Source of the DNA: Halomonas sp. McH1-25
Lineage (GTDB): Bacteria; Pseudomonadota; Gammaproteobacteria; Pseudomonadales; Halomonadaceae
DNA: 64,000 nt
Direction: 5' to 3'
Assembly: GCF_022348165.1 (NCBI RefSeq)
Contig: NZ_JAKRFI010000002.1
Span: 248,001 to 312,000, forward strand
Under the pieces are notes generated by a model. That model was given only the letters and a program-made list of their open reading frames with translations. It searched no databases and was not told where the DNA came from. Position 1 is the first letter of the stretch. Every line of letters begins with the position of its first letter. A program made the position numbers and the translations under genes. This document shows positions 40,731-49,585 of this stretch, piece by piece.

Positions 40731-40749
40731 GAGAATGACTTTCATCTAA
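40731..40749 (+). promoter_or_regulatory. Possible Fur box upstream of the fhuF-like gene
   Basis: GAGAATGACTTTCATCTAA agrees with the 19-base Fur consensus at about 11 positions and has an AATGA/TCAT dyad. Iron control is expected for a ferric reductase, but the match is modest. Confidence 0.3.
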
Positions 40750-40776
40750 CATGCATAAGCATTCGCCTAACAGGCC

Positions 40777-41544
40777 GTGCCCATGCTGCCCACACTGTCC
40801 GCCCTGTTTCAGGGGCCGTTTGCCGCCTTACACGACCGGGTCCTGTTACCGTCACAGGCCAGGGGCGAGGTCGTGCCGGTGCAGCAGCTTTTCAGCCCGC
40901 AGGGGTTGGACGAGGTACTGGAGCGCTACGCCGTCGAGTTCATGACGCCGGTTTATCGCCGCCCCGACCGGCGTGCGCTGATGTCGCAATGGTCGAAGTA
41001 TTTCCTGGCGTATACGGTCTCCCTGCCGGTAGCTGCCAACCTGCTGCTCGACCGGCGTCTGCCGGTGACGTTCGACACGCTGGGCGTGCAGCTTGACGAG
41101 CTGGGGTTGGCGGAGCGGCTGGTGGTTGCCCATGAAGGCGAGGGTATCGAGGTGGCGCAGGGCGATGTCGAGGCACGTCTGCGTCCGCTGATGGACGATC
41201 TGCTGGGCCCCGCCATTGCGGCCATGACGGCGCATACCGGGATCGGAAAAAAGGCGTTGTGGAGCAATGCCGGCCATTATTACGCCTACCTGATCGACCA
41301 GCTCCAGGCCTTGCCCGAGCGGCCTTCCGCCGTCAATGACGGAGCGCATCTGATGAACCTGCCTTGCTTCGCCGACGGCGAGCGCAATCCTCTCTATCGC
41401 CCGGTGCGTCAGGTCGAGAATGCCGCAGGCGACACCGAGTCGCTGCGTCGCGTCTGCTGCGTGCGCTACAAGCTGCCCGGCCTCGATTACTGCGGTAACT
41501 GCCCGCTGCCGGCGGCCTGTGCCATGCGCCGCGAGCCGGCCTGA
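40777..41544 (+). CDS. FhuF-like siderophore ferric iron reductase
   Basis: The 255-residue protein ends in the cysteine signature of the FhuF family: C-C-V-R-Y-K-L-P-G-L-D-Y-C-G-N-C. This binds an unusual [2Fe-2S] cluster used to reduce ferric siderophores in the cytoplasm. The start is GTG at 40777, or ATG two codons later; AGG precedes both weakly. Its 3' end overlaps the phoR 3' end by 58 bases on the opposite strand. No siderophore receptor or synthesis genes are adjacent. Confidence 0.87.
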   Translation: MPMLPTLSALFQGPFAALHDRVLLPSQARGEVVPVQQLFSPQGLDEVLERYAVEFMTPVYRRPDRRALMSQWSKYFLAYTVSLPVAANLLLDRRLPVTFDTLGVQLDELGLAERLVVAHEGEGIEVAQGDVEARLRPLMDDLLGPAIAAMTAHTGIGKKALWSNAGHYYAYLIDQLQALPERPSAVNDGAHLMNLPCFADGERNPLYRPVRQVENAAGDTESLRRVCCVRYKLPGLDYCGNCPLPAACAMRREPA

Positions 41545-42845
41545 GCCGCTTCGCCGTCCTCTTTCACCAGGCGCTCGGCCGGAAACACACAGCGGAACAG
41601 CGCGCCTTCGCCGGGGTGGGAATCGATTTCCAGCTGGGCGCCGTGGCGCAGCAGCACGTGCTTGACGATGGCCAGTCCCAGGCCAGTGCCGCCGGTTTCT
41701 GCACTGCGCCCCTTGTCGACGCGGTAGAAGCGTTCGGTGAGGCGTGGAATGTGCACCGGATCGATGCCCTCGCCGTCGTCTTCGACTTCCAGCGCCGCGC
41801 CGTTGCGGTACGCTCGCCAGCGCAGCGTAATCGTACTGTCTTCTGGCGTGTAGCGTACCGCATTGAACACCAGGTTGGAGACGGCGCTGCGGATATCCTG
41901 GGCGACGCCCGATAGACGAGCGGTTTCCTCGATGTCGACACGTAGGGTATGCCGATCGCCGGACAACGAGTCAGCGTCTTGGCGGATGCTCTCCAGCAGG
42001 GCGGGAATGTCGATGGGCTCGGCCTGCTCGACCTGATGATCGGTTTCCAGACGCGACAATAGCAATAGGTCGGTGACCAGGTTCTGCATGCGCGTGGTCT
42101 GCTGTTGCATCTGGGTGATGCCACGCTGCCAGCGTGGCGGTAACTGGTCGGCATACTCGCCATAGGTCTCGAGATAGCCGGTGAGCACGGTCAGCGGGGT
42201 GCGTAGCTCGTGGGAGACGTTGGCGACGAAATCGCGGCGCATCTGCTCCAGGCGATGCAGACGGGTGATGTCGCGGGCCATCACCAGGCGTTCGTCGTCG
42301 CCGTATAGGGTGATCTGGAACTGCAGGATCAGGTCTTCACGGATCGGTGAGGGTAGCGTGAGAGGCTCACGATAATCGCGAGCGTTGAAATACTCGATGA
42401 AACGCGGATCGCGCAGCAGGTTGGTGATGTGTTGGCCGCGGTCGTGGCGAGTCTGCAGGCCGAGCATGCGTTCGGCGGCGGAGTTCCACCATTCCAGGTC
42501 GCCGCGGCTATCGAGCATGACGACGCTGTCGCGCATGGCTTCCGAGGAGTCCTGTACGCGACGAATGATGTCGCGCAGGCGTTCCTGGGTCTGGCGCTGG
42601 CCCTTCTGATAGCGGTACAGACGGTCGAACAGATCGCCCCATACGCCGGTACCCGCCGGTGGCTCCTGGCCGGGATGCAGTGCCAGCCATACATAGAGCT
42701 GGCGCAGATGGCGCAGATGGATGAACACGAACAGCCCCAAGCCGGCAGCCAATCCCCAGCCCGGTTCGCCGAGTACCCAGCCCAACAGCCCCAGGCCACC
42801 GACCAGATAGGCCAGTCGCCAGAGTTCATTGGTCCAGTAGTACAT
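41487..42845 (-). CDS. phoR: Phosphate regulon sensor histidine kinase PhoR
   Basis: PhoR senses the state of the PstSCAB-PhoU complex and phosphorylates PhoB. The 452-residue protein has an N-terminal membrane region (about residues 10-55) without a large periplasmic domain, a PAS region (about 100-190), the HisKA H box FVANVSHELRTPL with His212, and the ATPase G boxes DDGEGID and GGTGLGLAIVKHV. It follows phoB by 10 bases. The C-terminus overlaps the opposite fhuF-like gene. Confidence 0.95.
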   Translation of the reverse strand: MYYWTNELWRLAYLVGGLGLLGWVLGEPGWGLAAGLGLFVFIHLRHLRQLYVWLALHPGQEPPAGTGVWGDLFDRLYRYQKGQRQTQERLRDIIRRVQDSSEAMRDSVVMLDSRGDLEWWNSAAERMLGLQTRHDRGQHITNLLRDPRFIEYFNARDYREPLTLPSPIREDLILQFQITLYGDDERLVMARDITRLHRLEQMRRDFVANVSHELRTPLTVLTGYLETYGEYADQLPPRWQRGITQMQQQTTRMQNLVTDLLLLSRLETDHQVEQAEPIDIPALLESIRQDADSLSGDRHTLRVDIEETARLSGVAQDIRSAVSNLVFNAVRYTPEDSTITLRWRAYRNGAALEVEDDGEGIDPVHIPRLTERFYRVDKGRSAETGGTGLGLAIVKHVLLRHGAQLEIDSHPGEGALFRCVFPAERLVKEDGEAAQAGSRRMAQAAGSGQLPQ

Positions 42846-42855
42846 GGCGCTCCGA

Positions 42856-43545
42856 TCAGACCCTGGCCGAGAAGCGGTAGCCGGTGCCGCGCACGGTCTG
42901 GATCATCTGCTGGTGAGGGTCGCCCAACGCCTTGCGCAGGCGGCGGATATGCACGTCGACGGTACGCTCCTCGACGTAGACGTTACCGCCCCATACCTGA
43001 TCGAGCAGTTGTCCACGGGTGTAGGCGCGTTCCTGGTGCGTCATGAAGAACTGTAGCAGGCGGTATTCGGTGGGCCCGATCTCCAATGCCTGGCCGTGGG
43101 AGGAGACGCGATGGCTGGCGGGATCGAGCAGTAGACCGTCGATCTCCACGGCCTCTTCGATGCCGCGTGGCGTGGTCCGGCGCAACACCGCCTTGAGCCG
43201 TGCCACCAGTTCGCGGGGCGAGAACGGTTTGGTGATGTAGTCGTCGGCGCCGGCCTCGAGCCCCTGGATCTTGTTGTCTTCCTCACCTTTGGCGGTGAGC
43301 ATGATGATCGGCAGTTCGGCGGTGGTTTCCTCGCGCTTGAGGCGACGGGCGAGTTCGATGCCGCTGGTGCCGGGCATCATCCAGTCCAGCAACAGTAGAT
43401 CGGGCTTCTCGTCGACCACGATGGCATGCGCCGCTTGCGCATTGTCCGCTTCGAGCACGCGATAGTCGGCCATTTCCAAGGCCACCGCGATCATTTCACG
43501 AATGGAGGCTTCGTCATCGACGATCAGAACGGTCTTCGAAGTCAT
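42856..43545 (-). CDS. phoB: Phosphate regulon response regulator PhoB
   Basis: PhoB activates phosphate-starvation genes by binding Pho boxes. The 229-residue protein has a receiver domain with phosphoacceptor Asp54 (LLLDWMMPG) and Lys in the ITKPF motif, and a C-terminal winged helix with [25 protein letters not shown]. The gene leads the phoB-phoR operon. A Pho box with a matching -10 element lies about 80 bases upstream, indicating autoregulation. Confidence 0.96.
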   Translation of the reverse strand: MTSKTVLIVDDEASIREMIAVALEMADYRVLEADNAQAAHAIVVDEKPDLLLLDWMMPGTSGIELARRLKREETTAELPIIMLTAKGEEDNKIQGLEAGADDYITKPFSPRELVARLKAVLRRTTPRGIEEAVEIDGLLLDPASHRVSSHGQALEIGPTEYRLLQFFMTHQERAYTRGQLLDQVWGGNVYVEERTVDVHIRRLRKALGDPHQQMIQTVRGTGYRFSARV

Positions 43546-43610
43546 TCACCTGGCCTCGAGCAGTGGACGGATGCGTTTCCTTGCGTATCCGCAATGACAG
43601 GACAGTGACG

Positions 43611-43644
43611 ATTACACCGCGACAATATGACAGCAATATGACAC
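43611..43644 (-). promoter_or_regulatory. Pho box and -10 element of the phoB promoter
   Basis: Read on the minus strand, GTGTCAT-ATTG-CTGTCAT (43644 down to 43627) matches the PhoB direct-repeat consensus at 13 of 14 positions. It is followed after ten bases by TGTAAT (43616-43611), the spacing expected of a PhoB-dependent promoter. A further CTGTCAT lies at 43600-43594. Confidence 0.85.
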
Positions 43645-43646
43645 GA

Positions 43647-44531
43647 CTATACCGCCGGCCATAGATCCAGCACCAGCCCGGCGCATAGCGTCAATCCCGC
43701 CCAGTGATTGTTGAGAAAGGCCCGGAAGCAGCGCTCCCGTGAGCGGTCGCGAATCAACCAGTGCTGATAGACGAAGATCGCCGTCATGCCGGCCAGCCCC
43801 ACCCAATAGAAGCCGCCCAGACGCAGTTCACCGCCGACGATCATCAGTAGCAGCACCGTCACCCCCTGTAGCAGGGCGATCATCAGCCAGTCGAGACGCC
43901 CGAACAGCACGGCGGTGGACTTGATGCCGATCTTCAGATCGTCGTCGCGGTCGACCATGGCGTATTCGGTATCGTAGGCCACCGTCCAGGCCACGTTGGC
44001 GAAGAACAATAGCCAGGCTTCCGTGGGGACCGATTCGGTCACCGCGCCGAAGGCCATGGGAATCGCCCAGGAGAATGCCGCGCCCAGGAATAGCTGGGGC
44101 AGATGGGTGTAACGCTTCATGAACGGATAGATGAAGGCCAGCACCACGCCGCCGAAGGACAGCATCACGGTGAACAGGTTGGTGAAGCAGACCAGGACGA
44201 AGGCGGCAGCGACCAGCGCGACGAACAAGCCCTTGGCCTCGCGCTCACTGATGCGCCCGGTGGCCAGCGGACGCGTCCTGGTGCGCTTGACGTGACCGTC
44301 GAAATGGCGGTCGGCGTAATCGTTGATCACGCAGCCAGCGGCGCGCATCAGGTAGACCCCGGCGACGAAGATCAGCAGGATGTCGCGCGGTGGCAGGCCC
44401 TCGGCGGCGATCCACAGCGCCCACAGCGTCGGCCACATCAACAGCCATGTCCCGATCGGTCGGTCGAGCCGGGTCAGGTGCAAAAAGTCGGGCAAGCGCG
44501 CGATTCCGCGGGGATGCGTAGCTTTGGTCAT
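43647..44531 (-). CDS. ubiA: 4-hydroxybenzoate octaprenyltransferase UbiA
   Basis: UbiA attaches the polyprenyl tail to 4-hydroxybenzoate in ubiquinone synthesis and is an integral membrane enzyme. The 294-residue protein shows both Asp-rich motifs, [15 protein letters not shown] and [13 protein letters not shown], among seven to nine membrane helices. It lies 29 bases after ubiC, which makes its substrate, so the two form an operon. The phoB Pho box starts three bases beyond the ubiA stop. Confidence 0.95.
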   Translation of the reverse strand: MTKATHPRGIARLPDFLHLTRLDRPIGTWLLMWPTLWALWIAAEGLPPRDILLIFVAGVYLMRAAGCVINDYADRHFDGHVKRTRTRPLATGRISEREAKGLFVALVAAAFVLVCFTNLFTVMLSFGGVVLAFIYPFMKRYTHLPQLFLGAAFSWAIPMAFGAVTESVPTEAWLLFFANVAWTVAYDTEYAMVDRDDDLKIGIKSTAVLFGRLDWLMIALLQGVTVLLLMIVGGELRLGGFYWVGLAGMTAIFVYQHWLIRDRSRERCFRAFLNNHWAGLTLCAGLVLDLWPAV

Positions 44532-44560
44532 GGAGGCCTCCGGAAACGGTCGCGGCCAGT

Positions 44561-45097
44561 CTAGCGTGAAGGCAGACCCAATTCATCCGCCATGCGCGCC
44601 AGGAAAAACTCCTGAACCAATATCCGCAAGCGCCCGTGACGAAACTCCGAGCGTCGCCCCCACAGGCTGGGAAGCGTGCAGGGACTGGCCGAGGTGACAC
44701 TGATTGGGCCACGCTGCAAGCCCGGCTGGCGGAACAGCCAGGAACCCAGCGAACGTTCGCCGAGCTGGCCCATGCGCTGTCCATGCAGCGCATCCAGGGG
44801 GGCGACGGAGCGAGCCATGACCCAAGGTCGCCTGCCGGCGCACAGGGCCACCTCGCGACACCAGACGTAACGCGCCGGAGAAACGTTCAGTGCCAGTGCC
44901 TCGTCGCGGCGAGGCCGAACGAGACGCTGCGAAATTAGGCGTACCTGAAAATCGCCCGATGCAGCATCGACCAGACGTGCCGTCAGTGAGTCGGTCGACG
45001 CCACCCAGCGCCACCATGCGGGACTCATGGCCGGCCGCCAGGCAGCGGCAGGTCGCCAGGCGAGCGAGGGCAAGGAAATGAACGCGTGATGATGCAC
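44561..45097 (-). CDS. ubiC: Chorismate--pyruvate lyase UbiC
   Basis: UbiC converts chorismate to 4-hydroxybenzoate and pyruvate, the first step of ubiquinone synthesis. The GTG at 45097 with CGGGAG six bases upstream gives 178 residues, near the family length; the ATG at 45154 would add 19 residues and lie close to the divergent neighbour. Characteristic parts are the [20 protein letters not shown] segment and the ending [18 protein letters not shown]. Overall similarity is moderate, as is usual for UbiC, and the position before ubiA supports the call. Confidence 0.88.
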   Translation of the reverse strand: MHHHAFISLPSLAWRPAAAWRPAMSPAWWRWVASTDSLTARLVDAASGDFQVRLISQRLVRPRRDEALALNVSPARYVWCREVALCAGRRPWVMARSVAPLDALHGQRMGQLGERSLGSWLFRQPGLQRGPISVTSASPCTLPSLWGRRSEFRHGRLRILVQEFFLARMADELGLPSR

Positions 45098-45174
45098 CGT
45101 GGGCTCCCGGGTCAAACGCCGGGCGGTAGTGTAACATGCGGATTCAGCACCCATTAGCCACCTCCAGGAGCGTC

Positions 45175-46335
45175 ATGAGCGCACCCTTGACCATCCTCGG
45201 CACCGGCATGGCCGGCCTGGGCCTGGCCCGTCAATTGCGCAGCCGCGACCCCGAGCGTCCGATCACCCTGATCACCGCCGATAGCGGCGATGACTATTCC
45301 AAGCCGCTGCTGTCCACCGGCTTTGGCAAGCGCATGCCGCCCGAGCGCCTGGCGGCTCGCTCGGCCCTGGAAATCGCCGATCAGCTCAATGCCGTGGTTC
45401 GTACGCATACCTGGGTGGAGGCGATCGACACGCAGGCCGGCGAGCTCACGATCGGCGCCGAACGTCTCGCCTACGGTGAGCTGGTGTTGGCTACCGGCGC
45501 GATGCCTCGGGCTCCGTTCGCCATTCCCGATGCGCTCATGTCACGTGTGTTCACCATCAACGATCTCGACGACTATCGGCGTTTCCACGCAGCGCTCGCC
45601 CAGTTGGGGCGCCCGGCGCGCGTCGCCATCGTCGGCGCCGGCCTGGTGGGCTGCGAGTTCGCCAACGATCTGCGTGCCGGTGGGCATGCAGTGGCAGTGG
45701 TCGCACCCGAAACCACGCCCTTGGCGCGCCTGCTGCCCGAGCCGCTGGGTCGGGTGCTGGGCGAGAGCCTGGCCGATATCGGCATCGAATGGCACCTCGG
45801 ACGTAGCCTGCAGACGCTGACCGGGGAAGGCGGCGATGTTCGGCTGACGCTCGACGATGGGTACGGGCTGGACGCCGATCTGGTGCTGGTCGCCACCGGA
45901 CTGGCGCCGCGCAGTGAACTGGCGATTGCCGCGGGGCTCGAGACCAGTGTCTCGGGTATCCACACCGACCGTTGCCTGCAGACCTCGGTCGCCGGAATCT
46001 ACGCGCTGGGCGACGTGGCCTGCGTCGACGGCGTCAACGCCATGTACGTCCAGCCGCTGCAGGCCAGCGCCCGGGCATTGGCGGCGACCCTGAGCGGCAC
46101 GCCGACACCGGTCAGTTACGGGGCCTGGCCGATTCTGGTCAAGACACCGGCTTGCCCGGTAGTGGCTCTGCCGCCCAAGACCGCTCCGGAACGTTGGCGA
46201 ATCGAAGGCGAAGGACATGCCATGAGTGCCCTCGCCGAGGACAAGGACGGACGTTTGATTGGTTTTGCGTTGACAGGCGATTGCGTGCGGAGGAAAGTCG
46301 AACTGGCGCGAGCCGCGCCGGCATTGCTAGTCTAG
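45175..46335 (+). CDS. Rubredoxin--NAD(+) reductase (FAD-dependent)
   Basis: A 386-residue pyridine-nucleotide disulfide-type flavoprotein. An FAD-binding Rossmann motif (ILGTGMAGLGLAR) is at the N-terminus, a central NAD-binding motif (VAIVGAGLVGCEFAND) follows, and the FAD ribityl-binding segment is GIYALGDVACVDG. The closest match in layout is rubredoxin reductase (RubB/AlkT). ATG 45175 was chosen for the CCAGGAGCGTC site before it. No rubredoxin gene is adjacent, unlike in pseudomonads, so the electron acceptor must be encoded elsewhere or differ. Confidence 0.85.
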   Translation: MSAPLTILGTGMAGLGLARQLRSRDPERPITLITADSGDDYSKPLLSTGFGKRMPPERLAARSALEIADQLNAVVRTHTWVEAIDTQAGELTIGAERLAYGELVLATGAMPRAPFAIPDALMSRVFTINDLDDYRRFHAALAQLGRPARVAIVGAGLVGCEFANDLRAGGHAVAVVAPETTPLARLLPEPLGRVLGESLADIGIEWHLGRSLQTLTGEGGDVRLTLDDGYGLDADLVLVATGLAPRSELAIAAGLETSVSGIHTDRCLQTSVAGIYALGDVACVDGVNAMYVQPLQASARALAATLSGTPTPVSYGAWPILVKTPACPVVALPPKTAPERWRIEGEGHAMSALAEDKDGRLIGFALTGDCVRRKVELARAAPALLV

Positions 46336-46346
46336 TGTCGTCTTAA

Positions 46347-46375
46347 CCTTCGTGAGCGTTCTCATGCTGCGAAGG
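46347..46375 (+). terminator. Imperfect hairpin after the rubredoxin reductase gene
   Basis: CCTTCG (46347-46352) pairs with CGAAGG (46370-46375), and TGAG/CTCA pair inside, leaving a five-base bulge. A moderately T-rich CTTAGCTTTATCCCTTTG follows. It may act as a weak terminator before the HU gene. Confidence 0.35.
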
Positions 46376-46409
46376 CTTAGCTTTATCCCTTTGTCGAAGA
46401 ATAAGAATT

Positions 46410-46426
46410 GGCGGACTTTTTCCGCC
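46410..46426 (+). other. Leader hairpin before the HU gene
   Basis: GGCGGA (46410-46415) and TCCGCC (46421-46426) form a 6-bp stem with a CTTTT loop, about 16 bases ahead of the AGGAGG site. It may shape the hup mRNA leader. Confidence 0.35.
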
Positions 46427-46457
46427 GTTGCTACAGCCAATCAGGAGGCTCCTTCTT

Positions 46458-46733
46458 ATGCGTAAGCCAGAACTCGCCGCGGCGATTGCCGAGCGTGCCG
46501 ATCTCTCCAAGGACAAGGCCAGCCAGGTCCTCAACGTCATCCTCGACGAGATCACCGGATCCGTGGCCAAGGGTCAGGACGTGTCATTGATCGGTTTCGG
46601 TTCGTTCACTGTGCGTGAGCGCGCAGCACGTACCGGTAAGAACCCCCAGACCGGCGAGTCGCTGACCATTCCGGCCAGCAAGACCGTGGCCTTCAAGGCC
46701 GGCAAGGCGCTCAAGGACGCCGTGTCCAAGTAA
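46458..46733 (+). CDS. hupB: HU family nucleoid protein
   Basis: HU is a small dimeric protein that bends and compacts DNA. The 91-residue product starts MRKPELAAAIAERADLSK and contains the DNA-gripping arm GRNPxTG-like sequence, here TGKNPQTGESL, and the ending KAGKALKDAVSK. The ATG at 46458 lies nine bases after a perfect AGGAGG; an upstream in-frame start at 46428 is rejected. A terminator follows. Confidence 0.95.
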   Translation: MRKPELAAAIAERADLSKDKASQVLNVILDEITGSVAKGQDVSLIGFGSFTVRERAARTGKNPQTGESLTIPASKTVAFKAGKALKDAVSK

Positions 46734-46783
46734 GCTCGGTTGATGGCGCCGGACATCGGGTAGGATGGCCCGACGTTCGGCGC

Positions 46784-46817
46784 ATGCCGGCGGTTCACGC
46801 CGGCATTCCCCCCTTTT
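46784..46817 (+). terminator. Terminator after the HU gene
   Basis: ATGCCGGCG (46784-46792) and CGCCGGCAT (46798-46806) form a perfect 9-bp stem with a GTTCA loop. The tail TCCCCCCTTTT ends in four T residues. Confidence 0.7.
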
Positions 46818-46899
46818 GCCATCCTAGCCACTCGTCATACGTCGGCTCACGTGGTGTCCACGTCGGCTGCGGGGCGATTACGCCATGCCTGGAGGCCGC

Positions 46900-47259
46900 A
46901 TGAAACTTCGCTTGATGCTATGGGTGCTTGGTCTGATGCTGAAGCGTGCCCGTCGCGGCAATCGGCGCTTTCGTGAAACGCTCAGCGACCTCAAGCGGCT
47001 GGACTGGGGAATCGCTACCGAGGATCTGAGCATCGCCCGTCACTATCGCATGACGCCTTCGGCGATCAGCACGGCGCCCGGCTTGCCGGTGGATCTCGAC
47101 CTGGAGCTGCGCTTTCGCGATAGCGACGCTGCACTGGCGATACTGCGTCGCCCAACCCAGCGTGCCTTTCTCGATGGCCTGATGGACGGCCGCGTGCGCC
47201 TGGTGGGAGACTCCCGTGACCTGACGCGTCTGCAGCGCCTGCTGGCAGTCATGCGTTGA
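46900..47259 (+). CDS. SCP2-like sterol/lipid-binding domain protein
   Basis: The 119-residue protein begins with a short hydrophobic and basic helix (KLRLMLWVLGLMLKRARRGN). The following domain resembles proteobacterial SCP2-type lipid-binding proteins, with the DLDLELRFRDSDAALAIL strand region and FLDGLMDGRVRLVGD. ATG 46900 was chosen because GGAGG stands four to five bases before it; an ATG at 46885 is in frame. The biological role of this bacterial subgroup is not known. It stands alone between HU and the yccS-like gene. Confidence 0.6.
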   Translation: MKLRLMLWVLGLMLKRARRGNRRFRETLSDLKRLDWGIATEDLSIARHYRMTPSAISTAPGLPVDLDLELRFRDSDAALAILRRPTQRAFLDGLMDGRVRLVGDSRDLTRLQRLLAVMR

Positions 47260-47371
47260 GACGCAGCGGCGCCGTGGACGTTCCCGCCCGGCGGCCGGCA
47301 GCGTTATACTAAAGTCGCAATGCCCCCGAAGGGGATCCTCCTCGCCAGCCACAAGGCCCTGACCACTACGC

Positions 47372-49585
47372 ATGTTGCCTCGCCTGCTCGATCAGCCGCT
47401 GAGACGTCTCTGGACTCTGGACACTTTCGCCTACAGCCTGCGAGTGTTCATCGCCCTGTCGGGCGCCATGCTGGTCAACTGGCATTTGGGCGACGTTTCC
47501 CTGCTGATTCCGCTGATTCTGGGCATCATCGCCAGTGCCCTGGCCGAGACCGACGACAACTGGCAGGGGCGCCTAAAGGCGTTGGGCGTGACCCTGGCCT
47601 GCTTCATTATCGCCTCGCTGTCGGTGGAACTGCTGTTCGGTCATCCCTGGGCCTTCGCCCTCGGACTGGCAGTGTCCGCCTTCGGCATGACCATGCTTGG
47701 TGCGGTGGGCCAGCGCTACGGCACGATTTCCTACGCCACACTAATCTTGGCGATCTATACCATGATCGCCATCGAGCGCCACGGGGGCGTGGCCTTCGAC
47801 GAGCTCTGGCGCGAGCCGTTGCTGCTGGTCAGTGGGGCGGCCTGGTATGGAGCGATTTCGGTCGTCTGGAGCGCATTGTTCTCGCGGCAGCCGCTCAAGC
47901 TGAGCATGGCGTTGCTGTTTCGTGAACTGGGCAAGTACCTGCAGCTCAAGGCACTGCTTTTCGAGCCGGTACGCGGCGTCGATATCGAGGCCCGGCGGCT
48001 GGCGCTGGCCGAGCAGAACGGCAAGGTGGTCAATGCGCTCAATCAGGCCAAGGAGATGATCTTTCGACGCCTGGAGGGACAGCGCAGCGCGCACAAGCTC
48101 AATCGTTACCTGCGGCTGTACTTCATTGCCCAGGACATTCACGAGCGGGCCAGTTCTTCGCATTACCCCTACGGCAAGCTGGCGGAAACGTTTTTTCACC
48201 ATGACGTGCTGTTCCGCTGCCAGCGCCTGCTCGAGCAGCAGGGCAACGCCTGCCGGTCCCTGGCGCGGGCGCTGCTGATGCGCCAGGCGTTCGATCACGG
48301 CCAGAGCGAGCAGGCACTCAACGACCTGCACGCCTCGCTCGATTACCTGCGCGCCCAGCAGCGTCCCGAATGGCGCGGTCTGTTGCGCTCGCTGGAGGCG
48401 CTGGCCGACAACCTGGCGACCCTGGAGCAGCAACTCTCCCGGGCCCAGAATCCCGACGTGAGGCCCGATCAGGAAGACAACAGCCTGTACGATCGATCGC
48501 CGCAGGGGCTGCGCGACATCCGCGATCGCCTGCAGTCGCACCTGACTCCCTCGTCGCCGATCTTTCGTCACGCCGTGCGTCTGGCGGTGACGCTGGTGGT
48601 CAGTTATGGGGTGCTGCTGCTCGTGCATCCCAAGCAGGGCTACTGGATCCTGCTGACCGGCCTGTTCGTGTGCCGTCCCAACTTCGGTGCCACGCGGCGC
48701 TTTCTGTGGCAGCGCGTGCTGGGCACGGTGATCGGGCTGATCGCCGGCTGGGCACTGATTACGCTGTTCCCGAGTCAGTGGGTGCAGTTGTCGATCGCCG
48801 TGGCGGCGGGCGTGGTGTTCTTTGCCAACCGGGCCCGACATTACGTGATCGCCACCGCCGCCATCACGCTGTTGGTGCTGTGCTGTTTCAACCAGGTCGG
48901 CAACGGCTTCGGGCTGATCTGGCCGCGCCTGTTCGATACGCTGGTGGGGGGGCTGATCGCCGGCCTGACCGTGATGCTGATCCTGCCCGACTGGCAGGGG
49001 CGACGCCTGCATCGCCAAGGCGCCGCTGCCCTCGAGGCCAGCAGCCGCTATCTGCGCGAGATCCTCAGCCAGTACGTCGACGGCAAGCAGGACGACCTCG
49101 ACTATCGCCTGGCGCGACGCAACGCCCATAACGCCGACGCCGCGCTGTCGACCCTGCTGGCCAATGTGCGTCTCGAACCGGGTCACTTCCGCAAGGATGC
49201 CGAGGTGGGTTTCCGCTTTCTCGGCAATTCCCATACCCTGCTCAGCTATTTGTCCGCGCTCGGGGCCCACCGCGGCGAGACACGGGCGCTGGCCGACGAT
49301 GCTGAACTGCGGGCCATGGCCGAAGCCATCGTCGACGATGTCGAGACGATCGCCGCGCAGCTGAGAGCACGCAGCGTGATGCCGGCCCTCGAATCGGCCG
49401 AGGCGCGAGCGACGGCGCTGGAGACCATGGCGGCCGACGAGCCCAGCGACGAACGGCGCCTGGTGCAGACGCAACTGGCCCTGATCAGCCGACAGCTATT
49501 GCCATTGCGCGATACTGCCGCCCGCCTGGCGGCACAGGAAGCCAACATCAGCCCGGTAGCCTTGTTGCCCCAAGCAAACGCCTAG
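47372..49585 (+). CDS. yccS: YccS/YhfK-family (FUSC) inner membrane protein
   Basis: The 737-residue protein has two sets of hydrophobic helices, around residues 25-160 and 400-530, separated by a cytoplasmic helical region. This is the layout of the YccS/YhfK branch of the fusaric acid resistance superfamily. Signature pieces are LAETDDNWQGRLKALGVT near residue 58 and LLTGLFVCRPNFGATRRFLWQR in the second half. Members are putative effluxers of aromatic acids, but most have no known substrate. The stop codon lies inside a CTAG shared with the recG stop on the other strand. Confidence 0.85.
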   Translation: MLPRLLDQPLRRLWTLDTFAYSLRVFIALSGAMLVNWHLGDVSLLIPLILGIIASALAETDDNWQGRLKALGVTLACFIIASLSVELLFGHPWAFALGLAVSAFGMTMLGAVGQRYGTISYATLILAIYTMIAIERHGGVAFDELWREPLLLVSGAAWYGAISVVWSALFSRQPLKLSMALLFRELGKYLQLKALLFEPVRGVDIEARRLALAEQNGKVVNALNQAKEMIFRRLEGQRSAHKLNRYLRLYFIAQDIHERASSSHYPYGKLAETFFHHDVLFRCQRLLEQQGNACRSLARALLMRQAFDHGQSEQALNDLHASLDYLRAQQRPEWRGLLRSLEALADNLATLEQQLSRAQNPDVRPDQEDNSLYDRSPQGLRDIRDRLQSHLTPSSPIFRHAVRLAVTLVVSYGVLLLVHPKQGYWILLTGLFVCRPNFGATRRFLWQRVLGTVIGLIAGWALITLFPSQWVQLSIAVAAGVVFFANRARHYVIATAAITLLVLCCFNQVGNGFGLIWPRLFDTLVGGLIAGLTVMLILPDWQGRRLHRQGAAALEASSRYLREILSQYVDGKQDDLDYRLARRNAHNADAALSTLLANVRLEPGHFRKDAEVGFRFLGNSHTLLSYLSALGAHRGETRALADDAELRAMAEAIVDDVETIAAQLRARSVMPALESAEARATALETMAADEPSDERRLVQTQLALISRQLLPLRDTAARLAAQEANISPVALLPQANA

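Noticed and set aside
47741-49474. 577-codon open frame antisense to the yccS-like gene
   Set aside because: Gln/His-rich antisense artefact of a GC-rich membrane protein gene.
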